Under the pieces are notes generated by a model. The model searched no databases and was not told where the DNA came from. It saw only the letters and a list, made by a program, of their open reading frames with translations. From Catenovulum sediminis (lineage in GTDB: Bacteria; Pseudomonadota; Gammaproteobacteria; Enterobacterales; Alteromonadaceae), in assembly GCF_040270295.1 (NCBI RefSeq), contig NZ_JBELOE010000116.1: a stretch of 64,000 nt of DNA. One strand, given 5' to 3'. Positions 43,941 to 53,090 of the stretch are shown piece after piece. Made by a program: the position numbers and the translations under genes. Position 1 is the stretch's first letter, and every line of letters starts with the position of its first letter.

Positions 43941-45961
43941 AAAAAACAGTGATAGCCAACACTTCGTTGTTATCAATGGCACTGGCTTGTTTGATTTTAA
44001 CTGGGTTTATGACATCGCAGGTTGGATGGCCTGCATTCGGATTCTTGGTTGCGAATGTTGGCGTTAGATTTTATCAAGAGGTTGCATCTAAAGAGCAATG
44101 GCGGCGTTTAACTAAATGGGTACCCGGATTGTTTTTTACGCTTGCCGTTTGCTTGGTGGCTTTTTCATTTTTGCAAGGCCAGCTGTTAAACAGTTTGTTT
44201 ACTATGCTGATTTGTGCTCAAGGTTTAACTTTTTTAAATCTTCATCAGCAACGTTCACTGTTTACTTTAACTTGGGTACACATGTTTTTGACTGCAGCAA
44301 CTATGATGTATTTTTTAGAGTTGTACTATGCAGTGATTTTGTTTTTAAGCAGCTTACTTGCTTTGTTTGCAACCTTTTACCAATATCGCAGTGCACATTC
44401 GACGGTTGTTGAGCATGCTAAACAGTATTTGAAGTTAACTGTGCTGGCTTTGCCTGTCGCGCTCATATTATTTGCTATCATGCCCAGGCTACCGCCGCTG
44501 TGGCAGATGCCTAAAGCGCAGACAAAGACAACTGGGCTACAAGAAAACTTAAACCCAGGTGATATCGCTCAACTAAGCTTATCTTCTGATTTAGCATTTC
44601 GCGTCAACTTTTCCAGTATTGTCCCGCCTCGCGAGGCTTTGTATTGGCGTGGCTTTACCTTAGATTATTTTGACGGAAAGATATGGCAACAAAGTGGCGC
44701 AGCAAAGCAGCTTAGAAAATACGTAATCAGCAAGAATAAGGATTTACGTGGCCCTGTACAGGATGATGATGTATTAACTTACCAGGTCATTGCCGAAGCG
44801 AGTCAACAAAATTGGTTATTTGCATTAGATCTTGCAGTCAGTGATACAAAGGGCGTTGCTCTGATGCCGGACTATAGTTTGCTCGCCAGAAAAAAGCTCA
44901 ACAAAAAGTTTCAGTATCAGGTTTCGTCATATTATAACTTAGCATTAGATGACGAACCTGCATATCGCCCACTACAGCATTATTTGCAACTACCGGAAGC
45001 ACAAAATAAAAAAACACGAGAGTGGGCTTTGGCAATGAAGCAGAGGTTTCCGTCAGACACAGCTTTTGTTGAACAGGTATTAAATTATTTTAATCAAAAT
45101 TCGTTTTTTTATACATTAGAGCCTAAACAAATTCCAGCGCCGGTGATTGATAACTTTATGTTTGATAGTCGGCAAGGGTTTTGTGGCCATTATGCCAGTG
45201 CTTTCGCTTACATCATGCGTGTTGCCGGTATTCCCGCGAGAATTGTCTTAGGGTATTTAGGTGGGGAGCATAACTCAAATGGAGACTACTACAGCATTTA
45301 TCAATTTGATGCACATGCTTGGGTTGAGATTTGGCAACCACAAGGTTGGACGCGCATCGATCCAACTTTGGCTGTTGCGCCAGAAAGGGTATCGTTTAAT
45401 TTACAACAAGCAGTAGGGCGAGACGAATTTTTAGCGGAAAGTTTATTTTCACTGCACAAATTTGATCAAGTACCAGGCGTGAAAAGTGCCCGGATGTTAT
45501 TAGCGAATATAGATTATCAATGGACGCGATGGATTTTAAATTATGACAGCGCACAACAGGAACGATTTTTGTCGCATATATTAGGTGCTCAAAATATTCT
45601 GCGTAGCTTGTTGATTGCCGTTAGTTTAATTGCATTATTGTTGGTGAGCTTTTTGCTGATATGGTTCGTATCAAAACCAGCTAATAATCAAAATAAATTA
45701 CAAAAGGCATATAAAAAAGCGTTAAATTCATTAGAAAAGCTCGGGATATACAAAAAAGAAGGAGAAACACCCGCTACTCTGTTGTATAAAATACACATCG
45801 AAAATGTAGAAGTTGCAAAGCAGTGGAAAATTTTGTGTACAATAATGGATAGGATACAATATGCTGATGTCAGCGAGACAGAGCGCCAACGCTTGTATGT
45901 AAACTTGCAAAGTGTTGTCAGAAATATTAAGAAGCAGGTGCGGGACGTCGCAAGAAAGTGA
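43937..45961 (+). CDS. TgpA-like membrane transglutaminase-domain protein
   Basis: 674 residues. Five or more membrane helices in residues 1-190 (DUF3488) precede a periplasmic region with the transglutaminase core: Cys about 416 in RQGFCGHYASAFAYIMR, His about 460 in FDAHAWVEIW, Asp about 475 in RIDPT, a complete Cys-His-Asp triad. A last helix (about 553-577) and a cytoplasmic tail (DUF4129-like) close the protein. It is the third member of the MoxR-DUF58-TgpA set. Its substrate is not known here. Confidence 0.9.
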   Translation: MKKTVIANTSLLSMALACLILTGFMTSQVGWPAFGFLVANVGVRFYQEVASKEQWRRLTKWVPGLFFTLAVCLVAFSFLQGQLLNSLFTMLICAQGLTFLNLHQQRSLFTLTWVHMFLTAATMMYFLELYYAVILFLSSLLALFATFYQYRSAHSTVVEHAKQYLKLTVLALPVALILFAIMPRLPPLWQMPKAQTKTTGLQENLNPGDIAQLSLSSDLAFRVNFSSIVPPREALYWRGFTLDYFDGKIWQQSGAAKQLRKYVISKNKDLRGPVQDDDVLTYQVIAEASQQNWLFALDLAVSDTKGVALMPDYSLLARKKLNKKFQYQVSSYYNLALDDEPAYRPLQHYLQLPEAQNKKTREWALAMKQRFPSDTAFVEQVLNYFNQNSFFYTLEPKQIPAPVIDNFMFDSRQGFCGHYASAFAYIMRVAGIPARIVLGYLGGEHNSNGDYYSIYQFDAHAWVEIWQPQGWTRIDPTLAVAPERVSFNLQQAVGRDEFLAESLFSLHKFDQVPGVKSARMLLANIDYQWTRWILNYDSAQQERFLSHILGAQNILRSLLIAVSLIALLLVSFLLIWFVSKPANNQNKLQKAYKKALNSLEKLGIYKKEGETPATLLYKIHIENVEVAKQWKILCTIMDRIQYADVSETERQRLYVNLQSVVRNIKKQVRDVARK

Positions 45962-45970
45962 AGATTGATG

Positions 45971-45992
45971 TTATTTTTTTGTAAAAAAATAA
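45971..45992. other. AT-only perfect palindrome after the transglutaminase gene
   Basis: TTATTTTTTT and AAAAAAATAA pair over ten bases around GT. It begins ten bases after the stop. A weak stem that may act with its own T-run as a poor terminator, or simply be AT-rich spacer. Confidence 0.4.
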
Positions 45993-46109
45993 AGAATTTT
46001 AACTTTGTAAATGATATTCTCGCAGTAAGGCTTTACTAATCCTTGTCTTCGTTGACCCTAGTAGTCAAAAATGATGTTTTTAACTTTATAATAATTAGAG
46101 AAAGACTTA

Positions 46110-46475
46110 ATGAGCATTCCTGTATTAATTTGTGATGATTCAGCGCTGGCCCGAAAACAGGTTAAAAAAAGTTTGCCAGCTGAATGGGATGTCGAAGTTC
46201 AATTCGCGACCAACGGCAAGGAAGCATTGGATATTTTGCGTAACCAGCAAATTGGCGTTACATTTTTAGATCTGACAATGCCAGAGATCGATGGGGTCGC
46301 CGTGCTGGAAGCAAATCATGCAGAAAAACTCGTCGATTTCATTATCGTGGTTTCTGCTGATATTCAACCTGAAATGCAAAAGCGGGTAATTGAACTGGGT
46401 GCTCTTGCGTTTATTCAAAAACCTGTAAATACGACTAAACTTAAAGAAATATTGCAACAATACGGATTGTTATGA
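46110..46475 (+). CDS. Single-domain response regulator of a CheC/GGDEF cassette
   Basis: 121 residues, receiver only: VLICDDSALARKQV, acceptor Asp near residue 54 in TFLDLTMPEIDG, IVVSAD and FIQKPVNTTKL. All key residues are present. It overlaps the CheC-like gene by four bases, suggesting the two proteins act together, with the CheC-like protein probably removing its phosphate. Confidence 0.93.
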   Translation: MSIPVLICDDSALARKQVKKSLPAEWDVEVQFATNGKEALDILRNQQIGVTFLDLTMPEIDGVAVLEANHAEKLVDFIIVVSADIQPEMQKRVIELGALAFIQKPVNTTKLKEILQQYGLL

Positions 46476-47086
46476 AAGATATAGCGCTTACCGAAGATCA
46501 AAGAGACTGTTTGCAAGAGTTGATAAATGTCGCAATGGGGCGAGCAAGTGATAAGCTCGCTCGATATTTGCAGACTTTTGTGCACCTACAAGTGCCGTAT
46601 ATTGAATTGATAGATTCACAAGCTCTGCCAGAGCGATTTGCAGAAAACTATGCTGAAGAAGGCGTGTCTTTAGTCAGTCAGGGTTTTTATGGTGAGCGTG
46701 GCATATTGGGTGAGTCTTTACTCATTTATAAATCACATGATGCACATGGTATTGCCGAAATCCTCGGCTATGAACCAGATGATATTTCTGAGGTTGAGCA
46801 ATTAACAGACATCAGCTCTATCCTCACAACGACTTTCTTAAATGGTCTAGCTGAACAGATAGACAATCAATTAGCCTATAGCGCTCCACGTATTGTTTCA
46901 TCGGTTGACACCCCGTTAGAGCAGCATCTAGAACAATTGTCTTTTAACTGGGATTTAGCTTTAAAAGTTGATATCAGCTATCAGGTTACTGATTATTCGT
47001 TTAATTGCGACATGGTACTTTTAATTCCGGGAGAAGCGATCGTCAACATTCAGGCTGTTTTAGACCAAATATTGGATGAGTTTTAA
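46472..47086 (+). CDS. CheC-like phosphatase with one intact active site
   Basis: 204 residues. The N-terminal half has the full CheC signature D-X3-E-X2-N-X22-P (DCLQELIN, then Pro in QVPYIEL, near residues 12-42). The second pseudo-symmetric site is altered: LTDISSILTTTFLNGL has Asp-Ile-Ser-Ser where active sites carry Glu-X-X-Asn. CheC proteins dephosphorylate CheY-type receivers. Sandwiched between a receiver and a GGDEF gene, so it probably sets receiver phosphorylation for c-di-GMP output. Confidence 0.86.
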   Translation: MKDIALTEDQRDCLQELINVAMGRASDKLARYLQTFVHLQVPYIELIDSQALPERFAENYAEEGVSLVSQGFYGERGILGESLLIYKSHDAHGIAEILGYEPDDISEVEQLTDISSILTTTFLNGLAEQIDNQLAYSAPRIVSSVDTPLEQHLEQLSFNWDLALKVDISYQVTDYSFNCDMVLLIPGEAIVNIQAVLDQILDEF

Positions 47087-47088
47087 TT

Positions 47089-48030
47089 TTGCAGTTATCT
47101 GATATCCACTCACTCATTCTGCAACGTATTAATTCAGGCGTTTTGATTGTTGATGCGGATATCAACTTGGTTTATTTTAACCGTTTTATGGAATCCCATA
47201 GTCAACTCAAAAGTGAAGATGTCATCGGACAATCACTATTTGACACTTTTCCTGATGCGCCTGAAAAATGGCTAAAGCGTAAAATTCAAAGTGTTTTAAT
47301 GCTTAACTCGCCTGCGTTTAGTTCGTGGGAGCAACGACAATATGTTTTTAAAATGCGCCATGCCAGACCAGTCACTACGAGTAGTGAATTTATGGCACAG
47401 GATATTACCTTTATACCGGTTTGTAATCAGCAATCAAATGAAGTGGAACAAGTTTGTATTGTTATCGATGATGTTACCGACGTGTTTTTTTATCAGGAAA
47501 AGCTTAAAGACACATTGGCGAAGCTTGAACAAGTCAGCCGCATGGATGGTTTAACTCAAGTTGCAAACCGACGATTTTGGGAAGAGCGCTTTAAGATTGA
47601 GTTTGCCTCAGCGGTACGACATCAAAACCCCTTGTCACTGATCATGTTTGATATGGATAAATTTAAACAAGTGAATGATATTTATGGTCATCAGGGCGGC
47701 GATCTTGTTTTGGTTGAAGCGACTCGGTTAGTGCAATCAATGCTGCGTAAAGAGGATTTATTAGGCCGATATGGTGGCGAAGAATTTGGCCTTATTTTAC
47801 CGAATACTGGCGGTAAAGGTGCGTTAGAGTTAGCAGAGCGTATTCGCAAAGCTTTTCAAGTACATCCTATAAAGTTTAAAGAACATGTAATTCATGCAAC
47901 TATGAGTGTGGGCGTTTGTGAGCTAGACAACAACTTTAAAAAATATGAAGATTTAGTCACTCGTGCCGATTTAGCCTTATATCAATCCAAGCGAGACGGT
48001 CGTAATCGAACGACACTCTATCGTAAATAA
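47089..48030 (+). CDS. PAS-GGDEF diguanylate cyclase
   Basis: 313 residues, started at TTG 47089 with GGATGAG upstream, two bases after the CheC-like gene. A PAS domain (about 10-125: INSGVLIVDADINLVYFNRF) is joined by a helix to GGDEF (about 150-312): RMDGLTQVANRRFWEERF, MFDMDKFKQVNDIYGHQGGD, and the active loop RYGGEEFGL. The product-inhibition I-site RKED lies exactly five residues before GGEEF. It should make c-di-GMP. Confidence 0.95.
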   Translation: MQLSDIHSLILQRINSGVLIVDADINLVYFNRFMESHSQLKSEDVIGQSLFDTFPDAPEKWLKRKIQSVLMLNSPAFSSWEQRQYVFKMRHARPVTTSSEFMAQDITFIPVCNQQSNEVEQVCIVIDDVTDVFFYQEKLKDTLAKLEQVSRMDGLTQVANRRFWEERFKIEFASAVRHQNPLSLIMFDMDKFKQVNDIYGHQGGDLVLVEATRLVQSMLRKEDLLGRYGGEEFGLILPNTGGKGALELAERIRKAFQVHPIKFKEHVIHATMSVGVCELDNNFKKYEDLVTRADLALYQSKRDGRNRTTLYRK

Positions 48031-48104
48031 AAAATTTATTAATCATCATCTCAATTCCAAATATTGATTGACAGAGACGGCCAGATAAGGCACAGTTTCG
48101 CACC

Positions 48105-48161
48105 ATGAAAAAGAGCGCGATTTACACCATTACCGTCATCATAACCATCACCTTTCAATAA
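48105..48161 (+). CDS. thrL: thr operon leader peptide
   Basis: 18 codons: MKKSAIYTITVIITITFQ. Four Thr and five Ile codons in eleven positions make it a Thr/Ile-sensing leader like E. coli thrL. AAGG lies upstream of the ATG. The transcription terminator of the attenuator begins about 44 bases after its stop, followed by thrA. It is too short for ordinary gene finding. Confidence 0.93.
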   Translation: MKKSAIYTITVIITITFQ

Positions 48162-48165
48162 GGGG

Positions 48166-48239
48166 TGGTCACTGGCTGTTGCGCTAAAGAAATCGAATCA
48201 ATGCAAAAGCCCGTGACTCAAAAGGTCACGGGCTTTTTT
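48166..48239 (+). terminator. thr attenuator: terminator and mutually exclusive antiterminator
   Basis: The terminator is AAGCCCGTGAC (about 48207-48217) with GTCACGGGCTT (about 48224-48234) and a T-run to 48239. Upstream, GGTCACTGGCT (48167-48177) is a near copy (10 of 11) of the terminator 3' arm, so it can pair with the 5' arm to form the antiterminator. ACCATCACCTT in the leader codons can pair imperfectly with AAGGGGTGGT to block that arm. Stalling at Thr/Ile codons would free it and permit thrABC transcription. Confidence 0.92.
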
Positions 48240-48262
48240 GTCTGAAAAGATAGGGTAAATAC

Positions 48263-50722
48263 ATGCAAGTATTAAAGTTTGGTGGTTCATCTCTAGCAGA
48301 CGCAGCGCGTTACCAAGTGGTTAGAGATATCGTATTAGAAAAGCAAAGTTCTTCTGCAACTGCGGTTGTTTTATCAGCACCTAAAGGCGTGACCAACATT
48401 CTGGTTGCGCTTGTACAGGAAGCAATTAAAGACCAGGATACAACCGAATTATTAAATCAGCTCAATGCGACAATTGATAATATTATCAATGAGCTTGCTA
48501 ATACCTACTCAAACTTTGATAAATCTTCTGTCGTCGCGACTAAAGAAGAAAAAATTAACTTTTTAATAAATCGCTTGCAAGGCATCCGGTTATTGGGTGA
48601 ATGTCCAGACTCCGTTAATGCCAGCATTATTTGTTTAGGCGAGTTTATCAGTGTAGAAATTTTCGCAGCACTGGTACGGGCGAGTGGTTTTGACAGTGAT
48701 ATTATTGACCCAACGGAATTGGTTGTCGCTCGTGGTGGCTATCTTGAATCTCAAGCAGATATAGAGACAAGTCGCAAATTATTTGCACAAGCCGATTTAC
48801 CGACCAATAGTGTTTGGGTCATGCCAGGTTTTTGTGCACGTAATCCAGAAGGTGAATTAGTTACTCTGGGTCGAAATGGTTCAGATTACAGTGCGGCCAT
48901 ATTGGCAGCCTGTATTGATGCAACCGTGTGTGAGATTTGGACAGATGTCGACGGTGTTTATAACGCAGACCCTAATAAAGTATATAATGCTCAGCTAGTA
49001 GAGCAATTGTCTTATCAGGAAGCGATGGAGCTATCTTATTTCGGTGCGAAAGTTTTACATCCGAAAACAATTGGCCCTATCGCACAATACCATATTCCAT
49101 GTCGTATCCGTAACACCTTAAACCCTGCGGCCCCTGGTACACTTATTTCCAGAGAAAGCGCCGCCGGAGAACATGTTGTTAAAGGTATTTCTACCTTAAA
49201 TGATGTCACTATGGTGAATGTTGCTGGGCCTGGCATGAAAGGCATGGTTGGTATGGCTAGCCGTATTTTCGATGCAATATCGCGAGCGAAAATATCTGTG
49301 GTGTTGATAACACAGTCATCTTCAGAGTATAGCATCAGTTTTTGTATCCACTCAGCGGATACCGAGCGTGCTCGCAGTGTATTAGAGCAAGAATTTGAGT
49401 TAGAACTCAATAATCAATTGTTAGAGCCGATTGAATTGCGAGATCATCTATCTGTTATCTCGATTGTTGGCGATGGTATGCGCATGCATAAAGGGGTCGC
49501 TGCTAAATTCTTTGCGTCATTGAGTCAAACTAAAGTAAATATTGTTGCGATTGCGCAAGGTTCTTCCGAGCGTTCAATTTCTGCGGTTATCGAAGGTGCA
49601 AAAGCGCAGGATGCAATCAAGGTTACGCACCAAAACTTCTTCACTAATTTACATGTAATTGATGTATTTTTGGTAGGCTGTGGTACTGTCGGTAAAGTAC
49701 TGATCCAGCAGTTAACTAAGCAACAACCTATACTTAAATCGCGTAATATTAGTTTACAAGTCTATGGGATTGCGAATAGTCGTAAAATGGCATTGGCGGA
49801 AAATGGCTTGAATCTGACTGAGTGGGAAGATGCGTTAGCAAATGGTGACAGCCAGTTTACACTGGCAAATTTAAAACAGTTTGTCGCCGATAATCATTTG
49901 ATTAACCCCGTAATTATTGACTGCACCAGCAATGATGCCATCGCAGCGCAATATGCTGATTTCCTATCCGCTGGCTTCCATGTGGTTACACCAAATAAAA
50001 AAGCAAACACCTCTTCGATGGCGTTCTATCACCAAATCCGTGAAGCGGCTGCAGAAACTAATCGTCGTTTTTTATACGAAACAAACGTGGGTGCCGGCTT
50101 ACCGGTTATCGATACTTTGCAAAGTTTAATTAGTGCAGGTGATGAGCTGATCGGGTTTCAGGGGATTTTATCGGGTTCTTTGTCTTTCATATTCGGCAAA
50201 TTAGATGAGGGGATGAGCTTATCTGAAGCAACCTCTATTGCTCGCAGTAACGGTTTTACAGAGCCTGATCCGCGTGACGATCTCAGTGGGATGGATGTCG
50301 CCCGTAAATTATTGATTATGGCACGCGAAGCCGGTATGGAAATGGAACTGGAAGATATTGAAATTCAATCTGTACTGCCGGAAGATTTTGATGCGCAAGG
50401 CTCTATTGATACGTTTATGGATAATTTACCTAAATCAGACGCTTACTATAAAAAGTTAAATGATGATGCAAAAGCTGAAGGTAAAGTATTGCGTTATGTC
50501 GGCACGATAGAAGATGGTAAGTGTCGATGCAGTATTCAAGCTGTAGGTGCTGAACATCCGTTATATGCCATTAAAGATGGTGAAAACGCGTTGGCGATTC
50601 ATAGTTTATATTATCAGCCAATTCCATTGGTTATTCGTGGTTATGGTGCTGGTGCAGCGGTAACCGCTGCTGGCGTGTTTGCCGATCTAATGCGCACCAT
50701 GCCTTGGAAACGCGAAGTATAA
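48263..50722 (+). CDS. thrA: Bifunctional aspartokinase I / homoserine dehydrogenase I
   Basis: 819 residues, close to E. coli ThrA. Kinase domain about 1-290: VLKFGGSSLAD, GRNGSDYSAA, EIWTDVDGVYNADP. Two ACT domains about 310-460 give Thr feedback. Homoserine dehydrogenase from about 465: VFLVGCGTVGK (NAD(P) site), TPNKKANTSSM, FLYETNVGAGLPVIDTL, and FTEPDPRDDLSGMDVARKLL. It carries out the first and third steps from aspartate to threonine. First structural gene after the attenuator. Confidence 0.98.
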   Translation: MQVLKFGGSSLADAARYQVVRDIVLEKQSSSATAVVLSAPKGVTNILVALVQEAIKDQDTTELLNQLNATIDNIINELANTYSNFDKSSVVATKEEKINFLINRLQGIRLLGECPDSVNASIICLGEFISVEIFAALVRASGFDSDIIDPTELVVARGGYLESQADIETSRKLFAQADLPTNSVWVMPGFCARNPEGELVTLGRNGSDYSAAILAACIDATVCEIWTDVDGVYNADPNKVYNAQLVEQLSYQEAMELSYFGAKVLHPKTIGPIAQYHIPCRIRNTLNPAAPGTLISRESAAGEHVVKGISTLNDVTMVNVAGPGMKGMVGMASRIFDAISRAKISVVLITQSSSEYSISFCIHSADTERARSVLEQEFELELNNQLLEPIELRDHLSVISIVGDGMRMHKGVAAKFFASLSQTKVNIVAIAQGSSERSISAVIEGAKAQDAIKVTHQNFFTNLHVIDVFLVGCGTVGKVLIQQLTKQQPILKSRNISLQVYGIANSRKMALAENGLNLTEWEDALANGDSQFTLANLKQFVADNHLINPVIIDCTSNDAIAAQYADFLSAGFHVVTPNKKANTSSMAFYHQIREAAAETNRRFLYETNVGAGLPVIDTLQSLISAGDELIGFQGILSGSLSFIFGKLDEGMSLSEATSIARSNGFTEPDPRDDLSGMDVARKLLIMAREAGMEMELEDIEIQSVLPEDFDAQGSIDTFMDNLPKSDAYYKKLNDDAKAEGKVLRYVGTIEDGKCRCSIQAVGAEHPLYAIKDGENALAIHSLYYQPIPLVIRGYGAGAAVTAAGVFADLMRTMPWKREV

Positions 50723-50733
50723 AAGAGGTCAAT

Positions 50734-51687
50734 ATGGCGGTAACAGCATATGCACCCGCATCAACGGGTAATGTCAGTTTAGGTTTTGATATTTTAGGTT
50801 TAGCGCTAGCGCCAATAGATGGCACTTTGCTTGGTGACCGGGTATCGGTGCTATCAGAACAAGCTGAATTTAGTTTAGTGAATACTGGTCGCTTCGCACA
50901 TAAATTACCGGCAGATGCGACACAAAACATTGTTTATGATTGTTTTATCGGTTTTCAAAAAGAAATGGCTGAACTGGGGATAGAAGTTCAGCCTGTCGCA
51001 ATGCAATTGGAAAAAAACTTGCCCATTGGTAGTGGTTTAGGTTCATCTGCAAGTTCAATCGTGGCAGCTTTAGCAGCATTAAATGCATATTATGGTAATC
51101 CGCTTAATAGCGAGAAATTACTGCGTTTAATGGGTAAATTAGAAGGTCAAATTAGTGGCAGTGTACACTATGACAATGTCGCACCTTGCTATCTAGGTGG
51201 CTTACAATTGATGCTCGAGAGTGAGCAGAAAATTAGTTTGAGCCTACCCGTTTTTGATGACTGGTATTGGGTGATTTGTTATTCAGGTGCGAGTGTTTCA
51301 ACCTCTGCTGCGCGTGAAATATTACCCGCTCAATATGATCGTTCAACAACCATAGATTTTGGCAGGCAATTAGCGGTTTTCGTCGATGCGTTGCATCGCG
51401 GTGACCGAGCATTAGCCGCTGCTGTTATGAATGATGTTATCGCGGAGCCGTATCGCAAATCATTGTTAAAAAACTTTGATGCTGCTCGCAGTTATGCGGA
51501 GCAAGAAGGCGCGCTGGCTTTTGGCATTTCAGGCTCGGGCCCAACCGTTTTTGCCGCAGTGGATAGCCAACAAACAGCCGCTAATATCAAATTATGGTTA
51601 GAACAAAACTATATTCAAAATGAAGACGGGTTTGCCCACATTTGTAAGGTAGATACCCGCGGAACCCAAGTGTCAGAGGACGTGTAA
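50734..51687 (+). CDS. thrB: Homoserine kinase
   Basis: 317 residues from ATG 50734 (AGAGG upstream). GHMP kinase motifs: APASTGNVSLGFDILGLAL, LPIGSGLGSSASSIVAALAA, and FGISGSGPTVFA. It phosphorylates homoserine. Eleven bases after thrA, with thrC starting at the base after its stop. Confidence 0.97.
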   Translation: MAVTAYAPASTGNVSLGFDILGLALAPIDGTLLGDRVSVLSEQAEFSLVNTGRFAHKLPADATQNIVYDCFIGFQKEMAELGIEVQPVAMQLEKNLPIGSGLGSSASSIVAALAALNAYYGNPLNSEKLLRLMGKLEGQISGSVHYDNVAPCYLGGLQLMLESEQKISLSLPVFDDWYWVICYSGASVSTSAAREILPAQYDRSTTIDFGRQLAVFVDALHRGDRALAAAVMNDVIAEPYRKSLLKNFDAARSYAEQEGALAFGISGSGPTVFAAVDSQQTAANIKLWLEQNYIQNEDGFAHICKVDTRGTQVSEDV

Positions 51688-52974
51688 GTGGAATTATTTA
51701 ATCTGAAAGATCCGACTGAAGTTGTTAGTTTTTCACAAGCGGTTAAACAAGGTTTAGGGCGTAATCAAGGTTTGTTTTTTCCTAAATCTATCCCGCAACT
51801 TGAAGATATCGATGCTTTATTAGCGTTACCGTTTCAACAACGTAGCGTTAAAATATTAAACGCGTTAATTGGTGATGAGTTAGGTGAAGAGACGGTTGCT
51901 CAGTTAGTCAATAACGCTTTTCAATTTACAGCACCATTAGCGCACGTTGCCGATAATGTTTATTCATTAGAATTGTTTCATGGCCCAACACTTGCGTTTA
52001 AAGATTTTGGCGCTCGCTTTTTGGCACAGTGCTTGTCGCATTTAACGGCGCAAGGTCAGCCTATTACTATCCTGACTGCAACCTCTGGGGATACAGGTGC
52101 AGCGGTCGCGCATGCATTTCATGGATTGCCAAATATTAATGTTGTTATTCTATATCCGAAAGGCATGGTCAGCCCGCTACAAGAAAAGCAGTTTTCAACT
52201 TTGGGTGGCAATATATTTACCGCTGAAGTAGATGGTGCTTTTGATGATTGTCAGGCGTTAGTTAAGCACGCTTTTGACGATCAGGATATCCGCGAAAAAC
52301 TGCACTTAAACTCAGCCAATTCAATCAATATTGCTCGTTTGTTGGCCCAGGTTTGTTATTACTTTGAAGCACTGGCTCAGTTACCAAAAGACCAGCAAAA
52401 CAAGGCCGTTATCTCAGTACCGAGTGGTAATTTTGGCAATTTAGCCGCAGCTATGATTGCTAAAACCATGGGATTACCGATCAAGCGTTTTGTCGCTTCG
52501 ACCAATGTTAATGATACTGTACCTCGGTATTTATTATCTGGCTTATGGGAACCGAAAAAGACGATCGCGACTATGTCAAACGCAATGGATATCAGCTCGC
52601 CAAATAACTGGCCGCGTATTGAGGCTATGATTGAGCAAGGTTTAGTGGATAAATCTTTATTGACTGCCGAAAGTGTTGACGAAGATTATACCCACATGGG
52701 CGTACGTCAGCTGAACGATTTAGGCTATCAGAGCGAACCACATGCAGCGGTTGCCTATAAAGCCCTTAAGCGCACTCTAGCTGACGATGAAATTGGCATT
52801 TTCTTGGGGACAGCACATCCTGCAAAATTTAAAGAAACAGTTGAAAATATATTAGGTGTGCCGGTTGCATTGCCTAAAGCACTGGCTGATGTTGCAAATA
52901 AGGATATATTGTCCGATGCTATCAATGCAGATTTTGCAACGCTAAAAGAATATATGTTTACCAAGCTAGGTTAA
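51688..52974 (+). CDS. thrC: Threonine synthase
   Basis: 428 residues, GTG start with AGAGGA upstream. PLP-dependent: the Lys of FHGPTLAFKDFGARF binds the cofactor, and TATSGDTGAAVAHAF and VPSGNFGNLAAAMIAK bind its phosphate. It converts phosphohomoserine to threonine. Last gene of the thr operon, followed by a terminator. Confidence 0.98.
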   Translation: MELFNLKDPTEVVSFSQAVKQGLGRNQGLFFPKSIPQLEDIDALLALPFQQRSVKILNALIGDELGEETVAQLVNNAFQFTAPLAHVADNVYSLELFHGPTLAFKDFGARFLAQCLSHLTAQGQPITILTATSGDTGAAVAHAFHGLPNINVVILYPKGMVSPLQEKQFSTLGGNIFTAEVDGAFDDCQALVKHAFDDQDIREKLHLNSANSINIARLLAQVCYYFEALAQLPKDQQNKAVISVPSGNFGNLAAAMIAKTMGLPIKRFVASTNVNDTVPRYLLSGLWEPKKTIATMSNAMDISSPNNWPRIEAMIEQGLVDKSLLTAESVDEDYTHMGVRQLNDLGYQSEPHAAVAYKALKRTLADDEIGIFLGTAHPAKFKETVENILGVPVALPKALADVANKDILSDAINADFATLKEYMFTKLG

Positions 52975-53000
52975 TAAAAACATAATATGCTTATCGCCTA

Positions 53001-53028
53001 AAATGCCCTGAATTTTCAGGGCATTTTT
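53001..53028 (+). terminator. Rho-independent terminator of thrABC
   Basis: AAATGCCCTG and CAGGGCATTT pair around AATTTT, followed by T. Confidence 0.94.
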
Positions 53029-53090
53029 GTTTGCAAAGAAGCAAAAGTGCTGAATAAAATAAGTAAACTAAGCTTAACAAGGTATTGCGT

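Noticed and set aside
48068..48090. TTGACA as -35 of the thr promoter
   Set aside because: No acceptable -10 at 16-18 bases; the start would also fall too close to the leader ATG.
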